Part shown: positions 1 to 6,574 of the stretch, in pieces
Numbering within the stretch: the stretch's first letter is position 1
How the letters are laid out: each line of letters begins with the position of its first letter
Origin: Victivallis vadensis
Lineage (GTDB): Bacteria > Verrucomicrobiota > Lentisphaeria > Victivallales > GWF2-50-93
Direction of reading: 5' to 3'
DNA length: 7,759 bases
NCBI GenBank assembly: GCA_020718525.1
Contig: DYRX01000205.1
Location: 1 to 7,759, forward strand
The notes under the pieces: generated by a model
What the model saw: the letters and a program-made list of their open reading frames with translations, nothing else
Databases searched by the model: none
Told to the model about the DNA's origin: nothing
Made by a program: the position numbers and the translations under genes

Positions 1-55
1 AATTCCACGAGATGCCGCCATGAAAATCAGAGAAAAAGTCCTCGAACTCGAAAAA
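1..55 (+). repeat. 55-bp exact direct repeat, copy 1 (at window edge)
   Basis: Bases 1-55 are identical to 661-715, and the two diverge at the next base (T versus C). The repeat codes for the same RAYT stretch (IPRDAAMKIREKVLELEK) in both places. Because it begins exactly at base 1, the true repeat may extend further left. Confidence 0.97.
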
Positions 56-490
56 TATGAAGACTCAGAACAGATTCTTATCAGAAAAAAGATTTTTCTG
101 GAGATGGAAAACTGGCTGGATCGGAGCGATGCGGAGGGGATTCTTGTAAAAGGCAAATCTCCACAAATAATAAAAGAGGCAATTCAGTTCCGGGTTGAAA
201 CCGGAGTTTGGCGAATGATTGAATATGTGATCATGCCGAATCATCTGCACCTGTTTTTTGCGATTGAAAATGGAAACTTGTAGAATATCGTTTCAAGTTT
301 TAAAAGAAAAACGGCTTCGCTAATCAGAAAATCTATTGGATTTGATGGGGAACACCTATGGCACCGTGAATGTTTTGATCACTGGTCGAGGTCTCCTGAG
401 CAGGACGAGAAAATCAGGAAATACATAAGGGACAATCCAGTCAAGGCTGGACTTGTCAATAAACATTCAGATTGGCCGTTTGGCTCCTAA
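2..490 (+). pseudogene. REP-associated tyrosine transposase (RAYT, Y1/HUH family), 5'-partial, interrupted by an in-frame TAG
   Basis: The reading frame enters from the left edge (first codons read IPRDAAMKIREKV) and runs to TAA at 488-490. It is broken once, by TAG at 281-283. Homology is visible on both sides of that stop, in the same frame. Before it is the HUH metal-binding motif MPNHLHLFF, with its two histidines at 242-244 and 248-250. After it come SFKRKTASLI and then IRKYIRDNPVKAGLV, which carries the presumed catalytic tyrosine at codon 422-424. These are the hallmarks of the Y1 transposase fold as found in RAYT proteins, single-strand-specific nucleases that act on REP-type palindromes. 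The amber codon removes the catalytic tyrosine, so the gene is probably dead unless TAG is read through. The N-terminus is outside the window, but a fragment at 563-715 overlaps it by 55 identical bases and shows what it would look like. The region is A+T-richer than the operon, as expected for acquired DNA. Confidence 0.82.
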
Positions 491-550
491 AGTATGCCAC
501 TTTCGCCGAAAGTGGCTCAGGAGGAAAGCAAGAAGAGGCACTTTTGGCAA
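490..550 (+). repeat. REP-like palindromic module 1, between the two RAYT copies
   Basis: A perfect palindrome lies at 496-516: arms GCCACTTTCG and CGAAAGTGGC around one central C, which in practice is an 8-bp stem with a CGCCG loop. It is introduced by AAGTAT and followed at 533-548 by AAGAGGCA, then CTTTTGGC. It starts right after the stop codon of the first RAYT copy and precedes the start of the second. That is where REP palindromes usually lie relative to their RAYT gene. The same leading and trailing blocks recur around the hairpin at 802-824. Assignment as a true REP substrate is inferred from location and structure. Confidence 0.55.
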
Positions 551-565
551 AAGGACCATACTGTG
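551..565 (+). promoter_or_regulatory. Ribosome binding site and GTG start of the second RAYT copy
   Basis: AAGGA at 551-555 is followed by seven bases and GTG at 563-565. This fixes the likely start and leaves the palindrome at 496-516 outside the coding region, where RAYT-associated palindromes normally sit. Confidence 0.45.
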
Positions 566-715
566 AGAAAACCTGAAACAATATCATTTCATCGGAAGAG
601 ACTGCCTCACTGGTCTGTCAGGGATGGTCTTTATTTTGTGACAATCAGGCAGAAAGATACAATTCCACGAGATGCCGCCATGAAAATCAGAGAAAAAGTC
701 CTCGAACTCGAAAAA
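563..715 (+). pseudogene. N-terminal fragment of a second RAYT transposase copy
   Basis: From a GTG at 563 the frame reads VRKPETISFHRKRLPHW, then DGLYFVTIR, and reaches the KIREKVLELEK segment also found at the start of the other copy. This is the usual N-terminal beta-strand region of RAYT/Y1 transposases. An AAGGA at 551-555, seven bases before the GTG, supports this start over the ATG at 494, which sits inside a palindrome. After 715 the sequence departs abruptly from the other copy, and the HUH motif and catalytic tyrosine are missing. The frame stays open to 1018 but shows no recognisable transposase sequence, and beyond 868 it lies antisense to the mannosidase gene, so I treat that tail as non-coding. 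Joining 563-715 to 56-490 gives one complete RAYT of about 195 codons. The fragment may therefore be a broken tandem copy, or the true 5' end of the first copy displaced by assembly. Confidence 0.7.
661..715 (+). repeat. 55-bp exact direct repeat, copy 2
   Basis: Identical to bases 1-55, giving a 660-bp period. The match stops at 715, which is also where recognisable transposase coding sequence ends in the second RAYT copy. Confidence 0.97.
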
Positions 716-790
716 CAGGTCGAATCATTTAAGAAATGGACGGGATACAAGCTGGTCTCCGAGATCAAATCAGCCCCAGATCTTTATGGA

Positions 791-824
791 CAAAACAAGT
801 ATGCCAGCCTTTCCGAGGCTGGCA
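791..824 (-). terminator. Probable rho-independent terminator of the gcvH-gcvPA-gcvPB-mannosidase operon
   Basis: Read on the minus strand, the 8-bp G+C-rich stem at 824-802 is followed by TACTTGTTTTG (801-791), an imperfect U-tract. It begins 43 bases past the mannosidase stop codon, and no further minus-strand gene follows within the window. The plus-strand reading has an A-rich rather than T-rich tail, so termination is expected for the minus strand. The hairpin is the same one as in REP-like module 2. Confidence 0.55.
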
Positions 825-848
825 GAAAAAGAGGCAGTTTCGGAAAAA
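797..848 (+). repeat. REP-like palindromic module 2 (diverged, same orientation)
   Basis: The block AAGTATGCCA at 797-806 is identical to 490-499 of module 1. It begins a hairpin with 8-bp arms TGCCAGCC (802-809) and GGCTGGCA (817-824) around a 7-base loop. AAGAGGCA follows at 829-836, then GTTTCGG, matching the corresponding block of module 1 with a few differences. The stem bases have changed in a compensated way while the flanks are kept, which is how related REP-type hairpins diverge. The gap between stem and trailing block is shorter here (4 bases against 16 in module 1). Confidence 0.5.
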
Positions 849-867
849 TTGACTTTTCCAATGCGGA

Positions 868-3786
868 CTATGCTTGCAGAAGGAGTGAGACTATTCCATT
901 TGCTGGTATTGCTAGTGAAAAAGATGCGTCGTCTTTCAAAGGAATATCCCCTGTATCAAGCGGACGCTCCAAAAGATCGAGACAAAGCGCCCTTTTGAAT
1001 TTGCCTAGAATAACTTGATTCGGCAAAATCAAAATTTTTGATTCCGCCGGGGAAGGATTTATGAAGCGCAAGACAATTCCCGATCCGTCCTCTGATTTCT
1101 TCATGCAGGTCATCACGACAGCGTCTGTCTTGAGTTCGAGTGCGGAGGCAGTTTTCGGGAGATTTCCAGCATGCGAATCTGTCGGAAGAATCCGTAGCGG
1201 ATGGTTGAACTCGGCGGCGCGCCTGATGCATTCTGCGAAAGGTTCTTCGGTTCCGGAAAGTCTTATTGCCAGACGCATTTTGTGGGATCCGATTTCAGGC
1301 GTGGGATCCGGCATGTACGAAGATCTGAGCAGAGATAGCCTCATTGTTCCGTCTTTGAACGAATGACCGTGCTTGCAGTCGTTCATCAGAAGGAAATCTG
1401 CATTTTTCCCGCCTAGCTTCCCAGATACCTTCGCCCAGCGGAGAGCAGGGACCTCCTCGCCGTCGAAAAGATCTCTCCTGATCCCACCGAAAGGAATTTC
1501 ATAGGAGGGAAGAGCTTCCGCCATTTTAAGTGGGACAGCAAAGGCCAGAGCGGGGACGCCCACTGCATCGGATCCTTTCTGAAACCAGTTTATAGTGGCA
1601 TTCACATATAGATTCGGATCCCCCTCCCTCAGTTCATAGGTCGCGCAAATCTCAGATTCCTTTATCCGAAAGCGCAACTCGATCGAAGCAATGTAGGGGC
1701 CGTCCAGCTTGCGGGCAAGGGAAATCAGAGCAGGACGCTCCGAAGGCGAAGCGTTTTCAATGCTCCAAGAGGACATCAGATTTGGTCTTTCAACAGAGAA
1801 TTCAAAGCCCATGCAAGCACCCGACCTGATGAAAGACTGTCCATTCAATTTGTTTGTCAGCGAGGAAACGCCGCCTGTTTCAGGATCAAACTCAAGTTTG
1901 ATGAACTCGTTTTCCAAGCCCTCTCTGGCTCTTTCAGCCGGTGCATAGGGGCAGTGATGCTTGAATCCGGTATTTCTTGTCGAGGAAGGTGGGACTGGAG
2001 ATTTCTCCTCGACAATAGAATAAACCGCATAGCCTGAGGGCGGCAGATTGACAGGAAATGCGACTCTCACAAAGTCGTGCCCCCAATAGGCACCAGTCTC
2101 GAGCGTCTGGCAAGCTATTTTCGTGGAGTCGGGAGCAATCGCAGTGAAACTCAAGTCCTTGAGGCGATCCTTCCGAACGTTTTCCCAGGAGGAATTGTCC
2201 CAGACGTCAACAGTGACGACCTCTTTTCGCGCTGTCGCCAGAGTATTCATGAAGAGATATGGACGGACTGAAGAGCTTCCGAATGTTCCGTCAGGACAAA
2301 AAGATCCGGGGCCGTCTTCGCCGTTTCTTCCTGCGCCAGAGCCGAAGGAGGAAGGAGCCAGAGGAATCGGGTAGAGCATGTTTTTCTTAGTGTCCCCTCT
2401 TCCTTCGCAGCGAGTGTCAATCTGTGAGGCGAGAGCCCGGAGCGACTGGCTTTGCCTGCTCGACACCATGGCCATTGACTCCTGATAGAGACCTAGGCAG
2501 TGGCTTTTTGACTCCTGAATGCAGGAACCCGGGAGGATGTCGTGGAAGTGCGAGAGAAGTATTGGTCTCCATGAGTTTTCAAGCATGGAGGAATCGTAGC
2601 CTGACTTTAAAGCTCTGTCAGTCAAGGACATGCAATGTTCGAGATCGAGCAGATGCCTTTCTGCGAATCTCGCAGATTTCTTTATAGCCGACTGGCTTGT
2701 GTAGCATCCGGTGAATTCAAAATTGAGCTCGCCTTCGATGGAGGGGATTTTTCCGGCGGCATCCTTTTCCAGACGCTCGAAAAATTCCCTGGCGGTGGAA
2801 AATGTTATTCTCGGAAAAACCGGCCAGGAATCCATGTCCATGGCGCGCAGGATGTCGCGCCTGGTCGGACCGCCGCCATGATCGCCGACGCCAAAAACTA
2901 CACTGACGAATGGCAGGGATGTCTCTTCTGAAAAATCTTTGAGGTAGCTTGTCGCTATGTGCGGACCCAATGCCGCGTTGTATGCGATACCGATGTCATT
3001 TTTCACCAGGACCTGCGAGCCGTCCGTGCCTTTCCAGAAAAATGCTCTAGGGCGAGGCGAGCTCATTGTTCCAGGCCTGTGAAGATACATGAACTTCACT
3101 GCAGACTGGGCCAGATAGTTCGGAATCGTCGCCGCGTGTCCGAAAGTGTCAGGCGCCCAGTTGATGGGAACGTCTTCCGGATTCAAGCTGAAAAGCTTCT
3201 GCATGTATTTTCGGGTGTATAGGACATGCCTGCAAAGCGCCTCGGTTCCGACTATGTTGTTGTCGTTCTCGACCCAATGGCTTGCGGTCACCTCCCATTT
3301 TCCGGTCTTCACATTGGCGCGGATCTTTTCCAGCATCTGCGGATTGTATCTTTCCACAATCTCATATACGCTCGCCTGGCTTTGGCTGAAGCGGAAGTTT
3401 GGGAATTCTTCGAGAAGCCTGAGGACGGTGCTGAAACTGTCATTGGTGATCGCGACGGTTTCCGGCCAGGACCACATCCAATTCATGTCAATGTGCGCAT
3501 GCCCGATGCAATACACACGATACTCCTTGGCGGCCGAGGAGAGCGGTGCAAGAATCTTTTCCGCGTCGCGCTGAAGCTCTGGAAGATTTGATTCGGGAGA
3601 CTCCATGGCTGATGCCAAAATTTTGTCGAGCTCGTTGATCCGGGCAGTCCAAAGTCCAGAAGGGTCTCCTTTTTTTCCGCAGATGAATCTTGCAAATTCA
3701 AGCTGGGAGCAGATTCTTTCGAGACGGTATCTGCTCCAGGCGGAGACGCTTTCAAAACATTCCGAAAATGACATTGGAACGCTCAT
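868..3786 (-). CDS. Alpha-mannosidase, glycoside hydrolase family 38
   Basis: A 972-residue retaining alpha-mannosidase that hydrolyses terminal alpha-linked mannose. The catalytic domain opens with GHAHIDMNWMWSW (residues 95-107); by family analogy H98 and D100 bind zinc. WAPDTFGH holds the presumed nucleophile and zinc ligand D213, and HFHDILPGS supplies the fourth ligand, H415. The middle helical domain spans about 355-450. A Gly/Ser-rich linker follows at about 478-506, then the C-terminal beta domains, with the typical LMNDCKHGHSFKDG and SYMPDPTPEIGSHKM motifs (799-836). All catalytic residues are present and the length is normal for bacterial family members. There is no signal peptide or membrane segment, so it is probably cytoplasmic and acts on imported oligosaccharides. 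Its ATG overlaps the gcvPB stop as ATGA and has no Shine-Dalgarno at usable distance, which suggests translational coupling. M5 is an alternative start. The stop is TAG. Family is certain; linkage specificity is unknown. Confidence 0.95.
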   Translation of the reverse strand: MSVPMSFSECFESVSAWSRYRLERICSQLEFARFICGKKGDPSGLWTARINELDKILASAMESPESNLPELQRDAEKILAPLSSAAKEYRVYCIGHAHIDMNWMWSWPETVAITNDSFSTVLRLLEEFPNFRFSQSQASVYEIVERYNPQMLEKIRANVKTGKWEVTASHWVENDNNIVGTEALCRHVLYTRKYMQKLFSLNPEDVPINWAPDTFGHAATIPNYLAQSAVKFMYLHRPGTMSSPRPRAFFWKGTDGSQVLVKNDIGIAYNAALGPHIATSYLKDFSEETSLPFVSVVFGVGDHGGGPTRRDILRAMDMDSWPVFPRITFSTAREFFERLEKDAAGKIPSIEGELNFEFTGCYTSQSAIKKSARFAERHLLDLEHCMSLTDRALKSGYDSSMLENSWRPILLSHFHDILPGSCIQESKSHCLGLYQESMAMVSSRQSQSLRALASQIDTRCEGRGDTKKNMLYPIPLAPSSFGSGAGRNGEDGPGSFCPDGTFGSSSVRPYLFMNTLATARKEVVTVDVWDNSSWENVRKDRLKDLSFTAIAPDSTKIACQTLETGAYWGHDFVRVAFPVNLPPSGYAVYSIVEEKSPVPPSSTRNTGFKHHCPYAPAERAREGLENEFIKLEFDPETGGVSSLTNKLNGQSFIRSGACMGFEFSVERPNLMSSWSIENASPSERPALISLARKLDGPYIASIELRFRIKESEICATYELREGDPNLYVNATINWFQKGSDAVGVPALAFAVPLKMAEALPSYEIPFGGIRRDLFDGEEVPALRWAKVSGKLGGKNADFLLMNDCKHGHSFKDGTMRLSLLRSSYMPDPTPEIGSHKMRLAIRLSGTEEPFAECIRRAAEFNHPLRILPTDSHAGNLPKTASALELKTDAVVMTCMKKSEDGSGIVLRFINPSPAESKILILPNQVILGKFKRALCLDLLERPLDTGDIPLKDDASFSLAIPANGIVSLLLQA
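1021..1049. repeat. 29-bp imperfect palindrome inside the mannosidase 3' coding region
   Basis: Outer arms CGGC (1021-1024) and GCCG (1046-1049) flank a perfect inner inverted repeat, ATCAAAA (1028-1034) and TTTTGAT (1036-1042), with a 3-base internal mismatch on each side. It lies about 150 bases before the mannosidase stop. No function is evident, and it may be a codon-level coincidence. Confidence 0.4.
3783..3786 (-). promoter_or_regulatory. ATGA start/stop overlap coupling gcvPB to the mannosidase
   Basis: The mannosidase ATG (3786-3784) shares two bases with the gcvPB TGA (3785-3783). The nearest purine-rich motif, AAGGA, is about 20 bases upstream, too far to act as its ribosome binding site. 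Re-initiation by ribosomes finishing gcvPB is the likely mode of translation. Confidence 0.65.
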
Positions 3787-5231
3787 AATTTTGCTACGCA
3801 GGGTTTCCTTGCCGCACTTGTTTCATCAAGCCTTCCAATCGGCGTCGTCAGAGGACATTCCTTAACCTTTTCCGGACTGCGCTCGGCAAGCTCCGCAATC
3901 TCCAGCATATGCTGAATAAAGACATCAATCTGCTCTTTCGACTCCGTTTCAGTCGGTTCGATCATGATTGACTCTTCAACAATGAGCGGGAAATATATGG
4001 TTGGCGGATGTATCCCTCTGTCAATGAGCGCCTTGGCGATGTCAATGGCATGAACTCCGTTCCTTATCTGGCGCGAAGCCGAAAAGACGCATTCGTGCAT
4101 GCATGTTCGCTTGTATGGCAAATCATATGCTTCGGAGAGTTTTTCCTTGATGTAATTAGCGTTGAGAACGGCGTTTTCACTGATCCTCAGCAGTCCTTTG
4201 CGGCCTACTGTCAGCAAATAGGCATATGCCCTCAGCACAACGGAAAAATTGCCGTAGAATGGGGCTATGTAGCCGATGCTGTCCTTGTGGTTGTATTCCA
4301 GGGCATAGGTTCCGTCACTCCTTTTTCCGACTCTGGAGACAGGAAGAAATGGAACCAGCTTTTCCGCGACTCCGATCGGCCCCGATCCCGGACCTCCGGC
4401 TCCATGGGGGGTCGCAAAAGTCTTGTGAAGATTCGTGTGCATCAGATCGAAGCCCAGATCTCCGGGGCGCAGACGACCAATGATCGCATTGAGATTTGCA
4501 CCGTCGCAGTAGCAGAGCCCGCCAGCTTTTGCTACTGTCGCGCAAATCTCCTTCACATTCGGATCGAAGAGTCCGAGGGTATTCGGACAAGTGAGCATGA
4601 TGCCCGCAGTGTCCCTGCCCACGGACGCCTTCAGAGCCGCCATGTCAACGTTTCCATCCTTGTCGCTGGGAATTGTCTTTGTCGTGAAGCCCGCCATAGC
4701 GGCGCTTGCCGGATTCGTTCCGTGGGCGGCGTCTGGGATGAGCATGACCTTGCGCTCGCTGTCGCCTCTGGATTTGTGATATGCCGCCATTACCATGATT
4801 CCAGTCAATTCCCCGTGCGCCCCGGCCAGAGGCTGCATTGTGAACTGCGAAAATCCGAGAATCTCGCTCAATAGGCGCTCTGTCTCGTATATTACGGCAA
4901 GTGCGCCCTGGGTAAGAGCTCCTCCGCGTCTCAGCTGAGGAAGCAATGGGTGGAGATTCGAGAAGCCCGGCAGAGAACAGATCTTGTCGTGAAACTTTGG
5001 ATTGTACTTCATCGTGCAGGAGCCCAGCGGGTAGAAATTTGAGTCCACACCCATGTTTTTCCTGCTGAGAAGTGTAAAATGCCTGACAGCCTCGAGCTCG
5101 GAAAGCTCCGGCATTGCTGGAGGCTCGCTCCGCTTCAGAGCAGAGGGAATGGAATCCGTCTCAGGCACGTCGAATTCAGGGAGAGTGGAGCCCTTCCTGC
5201 CTTTTTTTCCGGCATCGAATATCAAGTCCAT
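3783..5231 (-). CDS. gcvPB: Glycine dehydrogenase (decarboxylating) subunit 2, P-protein beta
   Basis: This is the PLP-binding subunit of the two-subunit P protein. With GcvPA it decarboxylates glycine and passes the aminomethyl group to lipoyl-GcvH. From the chosen start the protein has 482 residues, normal for the family. Diagnostic segments are YPLGSCTMKYNP (67-78), QPLAGAHGELTG (133-144), DAAHGTNPASA (167-177) and DGANLNAI (243-250). The Schiff-base lysine is K270 in NLHKTFATPHGAGGPGSG. The start at 5231 (MDLIFDAG) is preferred over an upstream in-frame ATG at 5258, because GGAGG lies seven bases before it. That places the first 10 bases of the gene inside the end of gcvPA. It is followed directly by the mannosidase through an ATGA overlap. 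No catalytic residue is missing. Confidence 0.96.
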   Translation of the reverse strand: MDLIFDAGKKGRKGSTLPEFDVPETDSIPSALKRSEPPAMPELSELEAVRHFTLLSRKNMGVDSNFYPLGSCTMKYNPKFHDKICSLPGFSNLHPLLPQLRRGGALTQGALAVIYETERLLSEILGFSQFTMQPLAGAHGELTGIMVMAAYHKSRGDSERKVMLIPDAAHGTNPASAAMAGFTTKTIPSDKDGNVDMAALKASVGRDTAGIMLTCPNTLGLFDPNVKEICATVAKAGGLCYCDGANLNAIIGRLRPGDLGFDLMHTNLHKTFATPHGAGGPGSGPIGVAEKLVPFLPVSRVGKRSDGTYALEYNHKDSIGYIAPFYGNFSVVLRAYAYLLTVGRKGLLRISENAVLNANYIKEKLSEAYDLPYKRTCMHECVFSASRQIRNGVHAIDIAKALIDRGIHPPTIYFPLIVEESIMIEPTETESKEQIDVFIQHMLEIAELAERSPEKVKECPLTTPIGRLDETSAARKPCVAKL

Positions 5232-6562
5232 AATACTGCCTCCATAGCGTTGACGCATCCCTTGATTTCCTCGCGTGTTCTTTTTTCTGTTACTGCCACA
5301 AGGAGCTGGTTTTTTCTGTCCGGATAGTAGCGCCCGAGAGGAAAGCCTGCGGCATATCCTTTGTCAATCATTTTTCCTACGAACTCGGAAGCGTCGCAAG
5401 GTAGAGAGACTGCGAATTCATTGAAGAACGGATTTTCATCAAGCGGAGAAACGCCTTTGATCTTCAGCATCTCGGAGCGCATGAACTGGGCTTTGGCATT
5501 GCAAAGTCTGGCAACTCTTTCAAGCCCGGACTTGCCGACGCAGGAAAGATATGCGATCGCGGCGATTGCGCAGAGGCTTTCATTCGAGCAGATGTTCGAC
5601 ATCGCGCTTTCGCGCCTGATGTGCTGTTCTCTGGCCTGCAAAGTGAGGACGAAGCCCTCGCGTCCACTCGCGTCCTTCGCCTTTCCAACAATTCTGCCCG
5701 GCATCTTGCGCATCAGCTTTTCGCGGACCGCCATGAATCCCAAATAAGGCCCCCCGAAGGAAAGAGGAATCCCAAGAGACTGCCCCTCTCCCGTCACTAT
5801 GTCGAAGCCCATTTGTCCTGGAGGCTTGATCAGCGCGAGAGCAATTGGATATGTCGAGCAGACGGCAAGAGCCTTCTTTGCGTGAATGCGCGAAACTGTC
5901 TCGGTCCATTCCTCGACCGTCCCGAAAACGTTCGGATACTGCACCATCACGACGGCAGTTTCGTCGTCGAGCGCGTCGAGAATCGCGGACTGCGCCGAAT
6001 CGGAGCTTCCAGGGGCGACTTCGACAAGCTCGACATCGAGGTTCGAGCTGTAGCACCTGAGCATCTCGCGGAAAATCGGAGAAATCGCGCCCGAAACGAG
6101 AGCCTTCCGTTTCGAAGTGCTTCTAACAGCGAGCATCATCGCCTCGAAAAGAGCGGTGCCGCCGTCGTAGAGCGACGCATTCGACACATCCATCGAGGTC
6201 AGGCGGCAGATCGCCGACTGATATTCAAATATAGCCTGAAGCGTGCCTTGCGAAGCCTCCGGCTGGTATGGAGTGTACGCAGTGATGAATTCGGACCTGC
6301 CAATTATGGACTCGACCGCCGCAGGTATTATGTGCTCGTAGTAGCCACTGCCAAGAAAATTTACAAGATAGGTTGAATTCTGACCCGCCAAATGCTCGAG
6401 ATGGCGCGTGACTTCGTATTCAGATCTGCCCTCGGGCACCTGGCTCAGGGACGGAGGAGGATCCTTGATCCCCATCCTCTCCCACATTTCGCCCAGACTC
6501 CCGCATGAAATGGTCGCCAGCATCTCGGCCCTGTCCGAGTCCGTATTCGCTATATATGGCAT
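5222..6562 (-). CDS. gcvPA: Glycine dehydrogenase (decarboxylating) subunit 1, P-protein alpha
   Basis: Partner of GcvPB in the split P protein. The 446-residue length is standard. The N-terminus MPYIANTDSDRAEML matches the family's usual YIPNTDxDRxxML opening, and the strongly conserved block ITAYTPYQPEASQGTLQAIFEYQ (residues ~93-115) is intact, followed by DVSNASLYDGGTALFEA. Also recognisable are VVMVQYPNVFG, the GEGQSLGIPLSFGGPYLGFMA stretch and the REQHIRRESAMSNICSNESL motif. This half is structurally related to the PLP fold, but the PLP-binding lysine is in GcvPB. The start lies 12 bases after the gcvH stop with only weak purine content upstream, so translation may depend on ribosomes leaving gcvH. 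The 3' end overlaps gcvPB by 10 bases. Confidence 0.96.
   Translation of the reverse strand: MPYIANTDSDRAEMLATISCGSLGEMWERMGIKDPPPSLSQVPEGRSEYEVTRHLEHLAGQNSTYLVNFLGSGYYEHIIPAAVESIIGRSEFITAYTPYQPEASQGTLQAIFEYQSAICRLTSMDVSNASLYDGGTALFEAMMLAVRSTSKRKALVSGAISPIFREMLRCYSSNLDVELVEVAPGSSDSAQSAILDALDDETAVVMVQYPNVFGTVEEWTETVSRIHAKKALAVCSTYPIALALIKPPGQMGFDIVTGEGQSLGIPLSFGGPYLGFMAVREKLMRKMPGRIVGKAKDASGREGFVLTLQAREQHIRRESAMSNICSNESLCAIAAIAYLSCVGKSGLERVARLCNAKAQFMRSEMLKIKGVSPLDENPFFNEFAVSLPCDASEFVGKMIDKGYAAGFPLGRYYPDRKNQLLVAVTEKRTREEIKGCVNAMEAVLWT
5231..5243 (-). promoter_or_regulatory. Shine-Dalgarno of gcvPB, inside the gcvPA coding end
   Basis: GGAGG (plus-strand CCTCC at 5239-5243) sits seven bases before the ATG whose first base is 5231. 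It decides the gcvPB start and implies coupled translation with gcvPA, whose TGA is at 5222-5224. Confidence 0.7.
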
Positions 6563-6574
6563 TTGACGGCTGTC

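Larger units (their letters stand above)
716..867. other. Intergenic remnant between the RAYT fragment and the mannosidase stop
   Basis: Apart from the hairpin module at 797-848, I see no gene. The plus-strand frame continuing from the RAYT fragment stays open (…KKWTGYKLVSEIKSAPDLYG…) but matches no family I recognise. It is most easily read as chance coding potential of the old 3' flank of the operon next to a truncated transposase. Confidence 0.5.

Noticed and set aside
490..850. CRISPR array or retron-like RNA based on the repeated hairpins
   Set aside because: There are only two diverged units about 300 bp apart, with no regular spacing and no cas or reverse-transcriptase gene. A REP/RAYT interpretation fits better.
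716..1018. Continuation of the second RAYT reading frame as a longer protein (open from 494 to 1018)
   Set aside because: After 715 the translation has no transposase features, and from 868 it is antisense to the well-supported mannosidase gene. The opening at 494 lies inside a palindrome.
4008..4874. Long plus-strand open frame (288 codons) opposite gcvPB
   Set aside because: It is a shadow of gcvPB: arginine- and cysteine-rich, no recognisable domain, and fully antisense to a conserved gene.
5231..5258. Upstream in-frame ATG at 5258 as the gcvPB start
   Set aside because: It would add nine residues (MRQRYGGSI) encoded within gcvPA, two of them glycines made by the GGAGG that serves as Shine-Dalgarno for the start at 5231.
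5621..6376. Long plus-strand open frame (251 codons) opposite gcvPA
   Set aside because: It is antisense to gcvPA with no family resemblance, and is explained by codon bias in gcvPA.
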